From the NCBI RefSeq assembly GCF_001028665.1, contig NZ_CP011503.1, positions 3,224,001 to 3,288,000 on the forward strand: DNA of 64,000 nt. Direction: 5' to 3'. Numbering within the stretch: the first letter of the stretch is position 1; each line of letters opens with the position of its first letter. Under the pieces are notes generated by a model. That model worked only from the letters and a program-made list of their open reading frames with translations. It was not told the DNA's origin and ran no database searches. The stretch is from Burkholderia pyrrocinia. Its GTDB lineage: Bacteria > Pseudomonadota > Gammaproteobacteria > Burkholderiales > Burkholderiaceae. The translations under genes and the position numbers were made by a program. Of this stretch, positions 24,957 to 35,731 are shown in pieces.

Positions 24957-27900
24957 GCACCTCCCGCGAAGAAGGCCGGTTCAACCTGTCGGCGTGGGCG
25001 CTGCGCCACCAGGCGCTCGTCGTCTATCTGATCGCGCTCGCGACGCTCGCGGGCATCCTCGCGTACACGCGGCTCGCGCAGTCCGAAGACCCGCCGTTCA
25101 CGTTCCGCGTGATGGTGATCCGCACGTTCTGGCCCGGCGCGACCGCGCGGCAGGTGCAGGAACAGGTGACCGACCGGATCGGCCGCAAGCTGCAGGAAAC
25201 GCCGGCCATCGACTTCCTGCGCAGTTATTCGCGCCCCGGCGAATCGCTGATCTTCTTCACGATGAAGGATTCGGCGCCCGTGAAGGACGTGCCCGAGACC
25301 TGGTACCAGATCCGCAAGAAGGTCGGCGACATCGGCTATACGCTGCCGCCCGGCGTGCAGGGCCCGTTCTTCAACGACGAATTCGGCGACGTCTACACCA
25401 ACATCTGGACGCTCGAAGGCGACGGCTTCACGCCCGCGCAGCTCCACGACTACGCGGACCAGTTGCGCACCGTGCTGCTGCGCGTGCCGGGCGTCGGCAA
25501 GGTCGACTATTTCGGCGACCCGGACCAGCGGATCTTCATCGAGGTGAACAACGCGCAGCTCACGCGCCTCGGCATCTCGCCGCAGCAGCTCGGGCAGGCG
25601 ATCAACGCGCAGAACGGCATCTCGTCGGCCGGCGTGCTGACGACCGCCGACGATCGCGTGTTCGTGCGGCCGAGCGGCCAGTTCGACAACGTCGACGCGA
25701 TTGCCGATACGCTGATCCGCATCAACGGCCGCACGTTCCGGCTCGGCGATCTCGCGACGGTCAAGCGCGGCTACGACGATCCGGTCGTCACGCAGATGCG
25801 ATCGAACGGCAAGGCCATGCTCGGCATCGGCGTGACGATGCAACCGGGCGGCGACGTGATCCGGCTCGGCAAGGCGCTCGACGCCGAATCGAAGAACCTG
25901 CAGGCGCAGTTGCCAGCCGGCCTCAAGCTGGTCGAGGTGTCGAGCATGCCGCACGCGGTCGCGCATTCGGTCGACGACTTCCTCGAGGCGGTCGCCGAAG
26001 CCATCGCGATCGTGCTGGTCGTGAGCCTCGTGTCGCTCGGCCTGCGCACCGGGATGGTCGTCGTGATCTCGATTCCGGTCGTGCTCGCGGTGACGGCCCT
26101 GTTCATGTACCTGTTCGACATCGGGCTGCACAAGGTGTCGCTCGGCACGCTCGTGCTCGCGCTCGGGCTGCTCGTCGACGACGCGATCATCGCGGTCGAG
26201 ATGATGGCCGTGAAGCTCGAACAGGGCTACACCCGCGCGCGCGCCGCCGCGTTCGCGTACACGAGCACCGCGTTCCCGATGCTGACGGGCACGCTCGTCA
26301 CGGTGTCGGGCTTCCTGCCGATCGCGCTCGCGAAATCGAGCACCGGCGAATACACGCGCTCGATCTTCGAGGTGTCGGCGATCGCACTGATCGCGTCGTG
26401 GTTCGCGGCCGTCGTGCTGATCCCGCTGCTCGGCTTCCACATGCTGCCCGAGCGCAAGCGGCAGGCGCACGAGGCGCACCTGCCCGACGACCACGAGCAC
26501 GACATCTACGACACGCGGTTCTACCGGCGGCTGCGCGGCTGGGTCGACTGGTGCATCGAGCGGCGCTTCGTCGTGCTGCTGATCACGGGCGCCCTGTTCG
26601 TCGTGTCGCTGATGGGCTTCTCGCTGGTGCCGCAGCAGTTCTTCCCGAGTTCCGACCGGCCCGAGCTGCTGGTCGACCTGCGGTTGCCCGAGGGCGCGTC
26701 GTTCGCGGCGACGCTGCGCGAAACCGAGCGCCTCGAGAAGGTGATCGACAAGCGCCCCGAGATCGATCATTCGGTGAACTTCGTCGGCAGCGGCGCGCCG
26801 CGCTTCTACCTGCCGCTCGACCAGCAGCTGCAACTGCCGAACTTCGCGCAGTTCGTGATCACCGCGAAATCGGTCGAGGATCGCGAAAAGCTCGCGACCT
26901 GGCTCGAAACCACGCTGCGCGACCGGTTCCCGGCCGTGCGCTGGCGTCTGTCGCGGCTCGAGAACGGCCCGCCGGTCGGCTATCCGGTGCAGTTCCGCGT
27001 GAGCGGCGACACCATCGCGACGGTCCGCTCGATCGCCGAGAAGGTCGCGGCGACGATGCGCGGCGATGCGCGCACGGTCAACGTGCAGTTCGACTGGGAC
27101 GAGCCGGCCGAGCGCTCGGTGCGCTTCGAGATCGACCAGAAGAAGGCGCGCGAGCTGAACGTCACGTCGCAGGACGTGTCGAGCTTCCTCGCGATGACGC
27201 TGTCCGGCACGACGGTCACGCAATACCGCGAGCGCGACAAGCTGATCGCGGTCGATTTGCGCGCGCCGCAGGCCGACCGCGTCGATCCGGCAAAGCTCGC
27301 GGGCCTCGCGCTGCCGACGCCGAACGGCCCGGTGCCGCTCGGCTCGCTCGGCCGCTTCGAGCCGACGCTCGAATACGGCGTCGTGTGGGAGCGTGATCGC
27401 CAGCCGACCATCACCGTGCAGTCGGACGTGCGCGCCGGTGCACAGGGCATCGACGTCACGCATGCGGTCGACGCGAAGCTGAACGCGCTGCGCGCGCAGT
27501 TGCCGGTCGGCTATCAGATCAACATCGGCGGCTCGGTCGAGGAAAGCGCGAAGGCGCAGAACTCGATCAACGCGCAGATGCCGCTGATGGCGATCGCCGT
27601 GTTCACGCTGCTGATGATCCAGTTGCAGAGTTTCTCGCGCGTGCTGATGGTCGTGCTGACCGCGCCGCTCGGGCTGATCGGCGTGGTCGCCACGCTGCTG
27701 CTGTTCGGCCAGCCGTTCGGCTTCGTCGCGATGCTCGGCGTGATCGCGATGTTCGGGATCATCATGCGCAACTCGGTGATCCTCGTCGACCAGATCGAGC
27801 AGGACATCGCGGAAGGCCACGGCCGCGTCGACGCGATCATCGGTGCGACCGTGCGGCGCTTCCGCCCGATCACGCTGACCGCCGCGGCCGCCGTGCTCGC

Positions 27901-28102
27901 ACTGATCCCGCTGCTGCGCTCGAACTTCTTCGGGCCGATGGCGACCGCGCTGATGGGCGGCATCACGAGCGCGACCGTGCTGACGCTGTTCTACCTGCCT
28001 GCGCTGTACGCGACGTGGTTCCGCGTGAAGCGCGACGAACGCGACCCGCAGGACGGCCCGCCGCATGACGGCAGCGCGCCGGCCGCGCCGTCGGGAGCCT
28101 GA
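24953..28102 (+). CDS. RND-type efflux pump, inner-membrane subunit
   Basis: A 1049-residue proton-driven pump of the AcrB/HAE-1 superfamily, the usual length. Twelve membrane helices enclose two large periplasmic loops. The helix-4 proton relay region reads LVLALGLLVDDAIIAVE, with the two adjacent Asp residues; signature loops such as NGRTFRLGDLATVKRGYDDP and GTTVTQYRERDK are present. It starts with GTG overlapping the adaptor stop and is followed two bases later by the outer-membrane gene. The substrate cannot be read from sequence; it resembles the broader multidrug group more than CzcA metal pumps. Confidence 0.92.
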   Translation: MSTSREEGRFNLSAWALRHQALVVYLIALATLAGILAYTRLAQSEDPPFTFRVMVIRTFWPGATARQVQEQVTDRIGRKLQETPAIDFLRSYSRPGESLIFFTMKDSAPVKDVPETWYQIRKKVGDIGYTLPPGVQGPFFNDEFGDVYTNIWTLEGDGFTPAQLHDYADQLRTVLLRVPGVGKVDYFGDPDQRIFIEVNNAQLTRLGISPQQLGQAINAQNGISSAGVLTTADDRVFVRPSGQFDNVDAIADTLIRINGRTFRLGDLATVKRGYDDPVVTQMRSNGKAMLGIGVTMQPGGDVIRLGKALDAESKNLQAQLPAGLKLVEVSSMPHAVAHSVDDFLEAVAEAIAIVLVVSLVSLGLRTGMVVVISIPVVLAVTALFMYLFDIGLHKVSLGTLVLALGLLVDDAIIAVEMMAVKLEQGYTRARAAAFAYTSTAFPMLTGTLVTVSGFLPIALAKSSTGEYTRSIFEVSAIALIASWFAAVVLIPLLGFHMLPERKRQAHEAHLPDDHEHDIYDTRFYRRLRGWVDWCIERRFVVLLITGALFVVSLMGFSLVPQQFFPSSDRPELLVDLRLPEGASFAATLRETERLEKVIDKRPEIDHSVNFVGSGAPRFYLPLDQQLQLPNFAQFVITAKSVEDREKLATWLETTLRDRFPAVRWRLSRLENGPPVGYPVQFRVSGDTIATVRSIAEKVAATMRGDARTVNVQFDWDEPAERSVRFEIDQKKARELNVTSQDVSSFLAMTLSGTTVTQYRERDKLIAVDLRAPQADRVDPAKLAGLALPTPNGPVPLGSLGRFEPTLEYGVVWERDRQPTITVQSDVRAGAQGIDVTHAVDAKLNALRAQLPVGYQINIGGSVEESAKAQNSINAQMPLMAIAVFTLLMIQLQSFSRVLMVVLTAPLGLIGVVATLLLFGQPFGFVAMLGVIAMFGIIMRNSVILVDQIEQDIAEGHGRVDAIIGATVRRFRPITLTAAAAVLALIPLLRSNFFGPMATALMGGITSATVLTLFYLPALYATWFRVKRDERDPQDGPPHDGSAPAAPSGA

Positions 28103-28104
28103 CC

Positions 28105-29667
28105 ATGGATGTGTCGATGACCCTGAAAACCCAAGCCGTGCGTGCGCTCGCAGCCGCGAGCCTCGCCGGCCCGCTCGCCGGCTGCGCGTGGTTCGCGCCG
28201 AGCGGCGAGCCGCCCGCGATGCCGTCGCCCGCGCATTACGGCGTCGCGCCGCAAGTCGAGCAGACCGTGCCCGCGCAAGGCGTCGCGCAGCAGTTCGAAG
28301 TCGGCGCGCAGCCGGTGCCCGACTGGTGGAAGCAGTACCGCTCCGATGCGCTGAACGCGCTCGTCGACGAAGGGTTGCGCAACAGCCCGACGCTCGGCGC
28401 GGCGTCGCATTCGCTGGATGCCGCGCGCGAGCAACTGCGCGGGCAGATCGGCAGCTCGATGCTGCCGTCGATCGACGCGGTCGGCCAGGCCACGCGCCAG
28501 CGTGCGCTCGGCGTGCCGATTCCGGCGCTCGGCGCACCGACCTTGCTGTACGACACGTTCGTCGGGCAACTGCAGGCGAGCTACACGGTCGACCTGTTCG
28601 GCGTGTCGCGCTTCGCGAACCGCGCGCTCGCGAAACGCGTCGACGTCAGTGCGTTCCAGCTCGAATCCGCGCGGCGCGCGCTGGCCGCGAACATCGTCAC
28701 CGCATCGATCACGGTGTCGGTGCTCAACGCGCAGATCGACACGACCGAGCGGCTCGTCGCGCTCGCGAACGACCAGGCGCACGACGCCGAGCGCCGCTAC
28801 GCGCTCGGCTCGGCGTCGCGCAGCGACGCGCTGAACGCACGGCAAAGCGCCGACACATTCGCGGCCAGCCTGCCCGCGCTGCGCCAGCAGCGCGACTCGG
28901 CGCGCCACGCGCTCGCGGTGCTGGTCGGCCGCACGCCCGACCGGCCGCCGGCCGATCTCACGCTCGCCGATCTGCACCTGCCCGACCAGGTGCCCGTCGT
29001 CGTGCCGTCGGATCTGCTGCAAAGCCGCCCGGACATCCAGGCGGCCGACGCGGGGCTGAAGGCGGCCGCCGCCGAAGTGGGCGTCGCGACCGCGCAGATG
29101 TTCCCGCAACTGTCGCTGTCGGCGGCGATGGGCCAAGGCGGTTTCAGCTGGCCGACCATGCTGTCGGGCGCCGGCGCGATCTGGAACGTCGGCGCGTCGT
29201 TGAGCCAGCCGATCTTCCACGGCGGCGCGCTGCTCTCGCAGCGCCGCGCGGCGAAGGCGACCTACGAGGCCGCGGTCGACCAGTACAAGCAGGCCGTGCT
29301 CGGCGCGTTCCAGAACGTCGCCGATTCGCTCGCGGCGCTCGAGCATGATGCGGAGGCGCTCGACGCGTCGTCGCGCGCCGCACTGTCCGCACGCGGCGCA
29401 TACGACGACGCGGCCGCCCGCGTGCGGCTCGGCGCGCTGCCGCCGTCGGCCGCGCGCGCCAGCGAGCTGCAGTACCGCAACGCGCGGCTCGACGAGATCC
29501 GCGCGACCGGCGCACGGTTCGCGGATACCGCGCGGCTCTATCAGGCGATGGGCACGCCGCCAGCCGATAAAGCCGACAAGGCCGGCAAGACCGGCAAGGC
29601 AGCCGGCGACAGCGCGACCGGCAAGGAAGCACGCGCCGCCACGCCCGGCACCGCACCTTCGCCGTAA
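28105..29667 (+). CDS. RND efflux outer-membrane channel lipoprotein (OprM/NodT family)
   Basis: A 520-residue outer-membrane factor. The signal peptide ends in a lipobox (LAGC, about Cys 28). Two repeats of the TolC-type fold follow, with typical pieces PDWWKQYRSDALNALVDEGLRNSPTL, LVGRTPD and DLLQSRPDIQAADAGLKAA. The last 45 residues are a Lys/Ala/Thr-rich low-complexity tail (KADKAGKTGKAAGDSATGKE), longer than usual. It is the third gene of the pump operon, two bases after the pump stop. Confidence 0.92.
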   Translation: MDVSMTLKTQAVRALAAASLAGPLAGCAWFAPSGEPPAMPSPAHYGVAPQVEQTVPAQGVAQQFEVGAQPVPDWWKQYRSDALNALVDEGLRNSPTLGAASHSLDAAREQLRGQIGSSMLPSIDAVGQATRQRALGVPIPALGAPTLLYDTFVGQLQASYTVDLFGVSRFANRALAKRVDVSAFQLESARRALAANIVTASITVSVLNAQIDTTERLVALANDQAHDAERRYALGSASRSDALNARQSADTFAASLPALRQQRDSARHALAVLVGRTPDRPPADLTLADLHLPDQVPVVVPSDLLQSRPDIQAADAGLKAAAAEVGVATAQMFPQLSLSAAMGQGGFSWPTMLSGAGAIWNVGASLSQPIFHGGALLSQRRAAKATYEAAVDQYKQAVLGAFQNVADSLAALEHDAEALDASSRAALSARGAYDDAAARVRLGALPPSAARASELQYRNARLDEIRATGARFADTARLYQAMGTPPADKADKAGKTGKAAGDSATGKEARAATPGTAPSP

Positions 29668-29688
29668 TAAAGTCGGCCCTCCGATCGG

Positions 29689-29715
29689 GCGCGCGCGGAG
29701 CAACCCCGCGCGCGC
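29689..29715 (+). terminator. Possible terminator hairpin after the RND operon
   Basis: A 10-bp stem of alternating G and C (GCGCGCGCGG / CCGCGCGCGC) with loop AGCAACC lies 22 bp after the stop at 29667. The following sequence is TTGATCG, so the T tract is weak. Confidence 0.4.
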
Positions 29716-29734
29716 TTGATCGTCGATCTTCCGC

Positions 29735-29765
29735 TTGACCCTCACGTAGCGTAACGTTCCAGACT
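29735..29765 (+). promoter_or_regulatory. MerR-type promoter with 19-bp spacer
   Basis: TTGACC at 29735-29740 and CAGACT at 29760-29765 are separated by 19 bp, the over-long spacer typical of promoters twisted into shape by MerR-family activators. The spacer holds CTCACGTAGCGTAACG, similar to sites bound by TipA-like regulators. It lies 28 bp before the MerR gene, suggesting autoregulation. Confidence 0.6.
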
Positions 29766-29793
29766 CCAGTGTGCGTACCGAACGGAGGAACGA

Positions 29794-30822
29794 ATGCAGC
29801 TGAAAGTGGGAGAACTGGCGAAACGCAGCGGGCTGACCGTCCGCACGCTTCATCACTATCACGCGATCGGTTTGCTGACGCCTTCGGCGCGCGCCGACAA
29901 CGGCTACCGGCTGTACGACCGCCACGACATCGCCCGGCTCCACCAGATCCAGGCGCTGCGTCGCTTCGGACTGTCGCTCACCGAAATCGGCGACTACCTG
30001 AACCAGCCCGGCACCCCGCTCGTCGAGCTCGTCGCGAAGCAGATCGTGCTGCTCGACCGCCAGCTCGCGCAAACCGCGCAGCTGCGCGAGCGGCTCGTGA
30101 GCCTGCACGCGCAGCTCGCCGCGGGCACGGAGCCGGAACTGGCCGATTGGCTCACCACACTGGAGTTGATGACCGTGTACGACAAATACTTTTCCGAGGA
30201 AGAACTCGCGCGCATGCCGATGTACCGCAAGAGCCAGGCGGGCGACGCGGAATGGATCGCGCTCGTCGGCGACGTGCGCGCGCTGCACGACGCGGGCGTG
30301 CCGCCCGAGGACGAGCGTGCCCGTGCGCTCGCCGGCCGCTGGATGACGATGCTCGTGCGCGACACGAACAACGACCCGCGGCTGCTCGCGAAGCTGAACG
30401 TGATGCACGAACACGAACCGGCGATGCAGTCGAAGATCGGCATTTCGACCGCGCTGCGCGACTATGTGCTGCGCGCGACCGCCGAAACGAAGATGCGGAT
30501 CTTCGAGAAATATCTCGCGCCGGACGAGATCCGCTTCATGCGGGCGCACTACGGCAAACGCGCGATGGAATGGCCGCAACTGATGAGCGACGTGCGCGAC
30601 GCGATCGATGCGGGCACGAAGCCCGATGCGCCGGAAGGCCGTGCGCTCGCGCAGCGCTGGCTCGAACTGTTCTGCAGCTATGCGGGCCACGATCCGGCCA
30701 CGCATGCGAAATTCCGTCACGCGATGATGAACGAGCCGGCGCTGACGAAGGACGCATGGGTCGACGAAACGCTGCTCGGTTTCATCCGCGAGGCGATGGC
30801 GCAGCTGGCGCCGGCGCGCTGA
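29794..30822 (+). CDS. MerR-family regulator with TipAS-like drug-binding domains
   Basis: A 342-residue regulator. The MerR winged helix is at residues 1-70 (KVGELAKRSGLTVRTLHHYHAIGLLTPSARADNGYRLYD), followed by the dimerising coiled coil to about 120. The C-terminal part contains the TipAS antibiotic-binding fold (YDKYFSEEELARMPMYRKSQ, about 129) and a second, partly similar helical segment from about 230. TipAS domains bind thiopeptides and some other compounds. Full length is well over that of simple MerR proteins. Its own promoter has the expected 19-bp spacer. Target genes beyond itself are not evident. Confidence 0.88.
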   Translation: MQLKVGELAKRSGLTVRTLHHYHAIGLLTPSARADNGYRLYDRHDIARLHQIQALRRFGLSLTEIGDYLNQPGTPLVELVAKQIVLLDRQLAQTAQLRERLVSLHAQLAAGTEPELADWLTTLELMTVYDKYFSEEELARMPMYRKSQAGDAEWIALVGDVRALHDAGVPPEDERARALAGRWMTMLVRDTNNDPRLLAKLNVMHEHEPAMQSKIGISTALRDYVLRATAETKMRIFEKYLAPDEIRFMRAHYGKRAMEWPQLMSDVRDAIDAGTKPDAPEGRALAQRWLELFCSYAGHDPATHAKFRHAMMNEPALTKDAWVDETLLGFIREAMAQLAPAR

Positions 30823-30875
30823 TCGCGTGATCGTGCGGGCGGCATGCGTTTTCCGCGCGCCGCCCGCGCAGCGAC

Positions 30876-31403
30876 CTACTCGTAGTCGCGCATGCTGATC
30901 CCGCGCCAATGCTTCGTCATGTAGCGCAGAAACACCGGATGGGACTTCAGCTCCGCATTCGGCACCGGCGCCGCGCCGCCGTCCATGAACTTGCCCTTGA
31001 CCGTGACGGTCTCTTCGCCGCGCAGCGCGTACTTCGTACCCTGGTCGATCAGGAAGTACTTGACCTGGTCGGCGCTGACGTCGCCGCGGCAGCCGAGCTT
31101 GTACGCGAACAGGAACTGCTTGCGGCCGTTGCCGAGCAGGTCGGTCATTTCGATCGCGGCGGGCACGACGTCGAGGATCACGTCGACCGGACATTCCTTC
31201 ACGTAGTCGCGCACCGTCCAGTCGGGCCGGCCGTCGAGCGTCGCGGAGACCTTGAGCGCGACGTCGTCGCCGGACGCGGTTCTGGCGAGCGTCACCGCAT
31301 GCACGCCGGCCGCATCGGTCCATGTGTATTCGGCAGCCGGTGCAGGGTTGGCCAGCGCAGCGGCTGCGAGGAACAGGCAGGGCGAAAGGATGTGTCTCTT
31401 CAT
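30876..31403 (-). CDS. Secreted protein of unknown function
   Basis: A 175-residue protein with a signal peptide (MKRHILSPCLFLAAAALANPAPAAEY, cleavage likely near residue 24). The mature part has many short beta-type segments (YTWTDAAGVHAVTLARTASGDDVALKVSATLDG, FLFAYKLGCRGDVSADQVKYFLIDQ) and two Cys that could pair. It resembles uncharacterised periplasmic proteins (M949-type repeats) but I cannot give a firm family. I start at the ATG at 31403 because the signal peptide begins there. The fisR stop is 78 bp away on the same strand; shared transcription is possible. Confidence 0.72.
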   Translation of the reverse strand: MKRHILSPCLFLAAAALANPAPAAEYTWTDAAGVHAVTLARTASGDDVALKVSATLDGRPDWTVRDYVKECPVDVILDVVPAAIEMTDLLGNGRKQFLFAYKLGCRGDVSADQVKYFLIDQGTKYALRGEETVTVKGKFMDGGAAPVPNAELKSHPVFLRYMTKHWRGISMRDYE

Positions 31404-31480
31404 CGGCGATGGGGACTGGATCGAACGCGCCATTATCGGTAAAACCGCCTATCGCTGCCAGCCGCGCGCAACGCGCCCGT

Positions 31481-32878
<1,398 letters not shown>

Positions 32879-32909
32879 GCGGACGCTCGGGGACGGTTCT
32901 GCCGGACGG

Positions 32910-32959
32910 ACTGCCAGGCAGGCTGCCAATTCTGCCACGACACTGCCAGATATGGCAGT
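32910..32959. promoter_or_regulatory. Probable FisR enhancer sites
   Basis: The strongest element is the exact inverted repeat ACTGCCA-GATA-TGGCAGT at 32942-32959. Further CTGCCA motifs occur at about 32910-32916, 32922-32929 and 32931-32937. The palindrome centre is about 115 bp upstream of the -24/-12 promoter, as expected for an activator that loops DNA. The link to FisR is inference. Confidence 0.65.
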
Positions 32960-33066
32960 CCACATGCTCGACCGGCTAGCGCCAACGCCCGCGCATCGTC
33001 ACGGCCGCACCGAAAACCCGAGCCGAATCAAGTCTCTGGCATATCGGTCGGCGCCGCGGGACCGGT

Positions 33067-33082
33067 TGGCACGCTTCTTGAG
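33067..33082 (+). promoter_or_regulatory. Sigma-54 promoter of the persulfide oxidation operon
   Basis: TGGCACGCTTCTTGAG matches the -24 element (TGGCACG) exactly and the -12 element (TTGC) at three of four positions with correct spacing. It lies 45 bp before the GTG of the dioxygenase gene and is the expected target of the divergent FisR protein. Confidence 0.8.
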
Positions 33083-33127
33083 ATAGATATCCCGATTGCA
33101 GATGCAGAACCCGATCGAGGACACCCC

Positions 33128-34012
33128 GTGAGCAACGCCCCCACGCTGTCGGTCGAAGGCTTTTTCGACCCGGCGACCCACACCGTCAGCTATCTCCTGC
33201 TCGATACGGCGAGCCGCGCGTGCGCGCTGGTCGACAGCGTGCTCGACTACGACCCGAAATCCGGCCGCACGCGGACTGCGAGCGCCGACCGGCTGATCGA
33301 GCGCGTCGCCGAACTCGGCGCGACCGTGCACTGGCTGCTGGAAACGCACGTACACGCCGACCATCTGTCGGCCGCGCCATACCTGAAGGCACGGGTCGGC
33401 GGCCAGATCGCGATCGGTTCGCACGTACGCCGCGTGCAGCACGTCTTCGGCACGCTGTTCAACGCGGGCCCCGGCTTCGCCGAGGACGGCCGCCAGTTCG
33501 ACCGGCTCGTCGACGACGGCGACACGCTCGCGCTCGGCGCGCTGACGATCCGCGCGCTGCACACGCCGGGCCACACGCCCGCGTGCATGACCTACTGCGT
33601 CGACGACGCGACGCAGCGCGCCGCGTTCGTCGGCGACACGCTGTTCATGCCCGACTACGGCACGGCCCGCTGCGACTTCCCGGGCGGCGACGCGCGCACG
33701 CTGTACCGCTCGATCGCCCGCGTGCTCGCGCTGCCGCCCGACACGCGCCTGTACCTGTGCCACGACTACCAGCCGGGCGGCCGCGACGTGCAGTTCGTGA
33801 CGACCGTCGCCGAGCAGCGCCGCGCGAACGTGCACGTGAAGGACGGCGTGACCGAGGACGATTTCGTCGCGATGCGCACCGCGCGCGATGCGACGCTCGC
33901 GATGCCGGTGCTGATGCTGCCGTCCGTGCAGGTCAACATGCGCGCCGGCCACCTGCCCGAGCCCGAAAACAATGGCGTGCGCTACCTGAAGATCCCGCTC
34001 GACGCGATCTGA
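33128..34012 (+). CDS. Persulfide dioxygenase (ETHE1/Blh-like, MBL fold)
   Basis: A 294-residue metallo-beta-lactamase-fold protein. The metal motif HxHxDH is H74-V-H76-A-D78-H79 (ETHVHADHLSAAPYL); HTPGHTPA, FVGDTLF and LCHDYQPGG supply the remaining ligands. The class oxidises glutathione persulfide to sulfite with a single iron. The GTG start has no strong ribosome site but the reading frame and family length agree. It is the first gene of the operon with the SQR fusion and exporter, under the sigma-54 promoter. Confidence 0.92.
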   Translation: MSNAPTLSVEGFFDPATHTVSYLLLDTASRACALVDSVLDYDPKSGRTRTASADRLIERVAELGATVHWLLETHVHADHLSAAPYLKARVGGQIAIGSHVRRVQHVFGTLFNAGPGFAEDGRQFDRLVDDGDTLALGALTIRALHTPGHTPACMTYCVDDATQRAAFVGDTLFMPDYGTARCDFPGGDARTLYRSIARVLALPPDTRLYLCHDYQPGGRDVQFVTTVAEQRRANVHVKDGVTEDDFVAMRTARDATLAMPVLMLPSVQVNMRAGHLPEPENNGVRYLKIPLDAI

Positions 34013-34042
34013 GCGCCGCCGCCCCCGACCGAGAACCCCGAC

Positions 34043-35713
34043 ATGACCACCATCCGCAAGCTGACCGACGCGCTGTCGGTCTCGCCGCAGATCACGGCGG
34101 CCGACTTGGCCGCGCTTCACGCGGCGGGCGTCCGCGCGATCGTCTGCAACCGGCCCGACGGCGAAGGCCCCGACCAGCCGACCGTCACCGAGATCCGCGC
34201 GGCGGCCGCGCCGCTCGGCATCGACGTGCATTACCTGCCGGTCGATACGGGCAAGGTGACCGACGACCAGGCCGCGCAGTTCGGCGCGCTCGTCGCATCG
34301 CTCGACGGCCCGGTGCTCGCATACTGCCGCAGCGGCACGCGTTCGGCCACGCTGTGGGCGCTGTCGCAGGCCGGCCTGCGCCCGCTGAACGACATCGTCG
34401 CGACGGCCAATGCGGCCGGCTACGACCTGCGCGCGGTCGCATCGCGCGTCACGCAAGGCGGCCGGCAGGCCGCGCCGGCCGTCGACGCGCGGCACGACAT
34501 CGTGATCGTCGGCGCGGGCGCGGCCGGTATCGCGGTCGCATCGAGCCTGCTCGCGCGCGATGCGTCGCTCGACATCGCGGTGATCGATCCGGCCGACGTC
34601 CACTACTACCAGCCGGGATGGACGATGGTCGGCGCGGGCGTGTTCCGGCCCGAGACGACCGCGCGCGACATGACCGACGTGCTGCCGCGCGGCGTGCACC
34701 GGATCCAGGCCGCCGTCGCGGGCTTCGAGCCCGACGCGCACACGGTCGTGCTCGACGGCTGCCGGCGCATCGGTTACCGCAAGCTCGTCGTGTGCCCGGG
34801 GCTCAAGCTCGACTGGCACGCGATCGAAGGCCTCGCCGACACGCTCGGCCGCAACGGCGTCACGTCGAACTACCGCTACGATCTCGCGCCGTATACGTTT
34901 GAACTCGTCCGCTCGTTCCGCGGCGGCAATGCGCTCTTCACGCAGCCGCCGATGCCGATCAAGTGCGCGGGCGCACCGCAAAAGGCGATGTACCTGTCGT
35001 GCGACCACTGGCGGCGCGCGGGGCGCCTCGAGGCCGCGAACGTCGAGTTCCTGAATGCGGGCGGCGCGCTGTTCGGCGTTGCCGACTACGTGCCCGCGCT
35101 GATGGAGTACGTGAAAAGCTACGACATCGCGCTGTCGTTCGGCCATAACCTCGTCGCGATCGACGGGCCCGCGCGCCGCGCGACGTTCGCGCGCGCGCTG
35201 CCGGACGGCGGCAAGGAAACCGTCGTGCGTTCGTTCGACATGATCCACGTCGTGCCGCCGCAGAAAGCGCCCGACTTCGTGCGTTCGAGCCCGCTCGCCG
35301 ACGCGGCCGGCTGGATCGACGTCGATCCGGCGACGCTGCGGCACAAGCACTTTCCGGACATCTACGCGCTCGGCGACGCCACCAACACGACCAATGCGAA
35401 GACGGCCGCGGCCGCCCGCAAGCAGGCGCCCGTCGTCGCGCACAACCTGCTTGCATCGCTCGGCCGCGCGCACGGCGACGCCGCGTACGACGGCTACGGC
35501 TCGTGCCCGCTCACCGTCGAGCGCGGCAAGATCGTGCTCGCCGAGTTCCTGTACGGCGGCAAGGTCGCGCCGACCTTCCCCGCCTGGCTGATCGACGGCA
35601 AGCGCCCGTCGCGGCTCGCGTGGCTGCTCAAGGAACGCGTGCTGCCGCCGCTCTACTGGAAAGCGATGCTCAAGGGCCGCGAATGGCTCGCGAAGCCCGC
35701 GATCGCACGTTGA
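34043..35713 (+). CDS. Fusion: phosphatase-fold sulfur transferase domain + sulfide:quinone oxidoreductase
   Basis: A 556-residue two-domain protein. Residues 1-115 are the DUF442/TIGR01244 tyrosine-phosphatase-like domain with the CX5R loop at Cys 95 (LAYCRSGTRSATL). Residues 150-556 are a flavoprotein with the FAD motif DIVIVGAGAAGIAVA and the SQR cysteines in IKCAGAPQK (Cys 308) and YGSCPLTVERG (Cys 488), as in the mitochondrial-type enzyme. SQR oxidises sulfide to sulfane sulfur and passes electrons to quinone; the N-terminal domain may move the sulfur on. It is 30 bp after the dioxygenase gene. Confidence 0.92.
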   Translation: MTTIRKLTDALSVSPQITAADLAALHAAGVRAIVCNRPDGEGPDQPTVTEIRAAAAPLGIDVHYLPVDTGKVTDDQAAQFGALVASLDGPVLAYCRSGTRSATLWALSQAGLRPLNDIVATANAAGYDLRAVASRVTQGGRQAAPAVDARHDIVIVGAGAAGIAVASSLLARDASLDIAVIDPADVHYYQPGWTMVGAGVFRPETTARDMTDVLPRGVHRIQAAVAGFEPDAHTVVLDGCRRIGYRKLVVCPGLKLDWHAIEGLADTLGRNGVTSNYRYDLAPYTFELVRSFRGGNALFTQPPMPIKCAGAPQKAMYLSCDHWRRAGRLEAANVEFLNAGGALFGVADYVPALMEYVKSYDIALSFGHNLVAIDGPARRATFARALPDGGKETVVRSFDMIHVVPPQKAPDFVRSSPLADAAGWIDVDPATLRHKHFPDIYALGDATNTTNAKTAAAARKQAPVVAHNLLASLGRAHGDAAYDGYGSCPLTVERGKIVLAEFLYGGKVAPTFPAWLIDGKRPSRLAWLLKERVLPPLYWKAMLKGREWLAKPAIAR

Positions 35714-35731
35714 CCGGAGCCCGATGACGTC

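Noticed and set aside
24431..28537. A 1368-residue open frame on the minus strand opposite the RND pump genes
   Set aside because: It is antisense to three well-supported genes, is full of Arg/His/Asp low-complexity runs and has no domain. High GC codon bias in the real genes keeps the opposite frame open.
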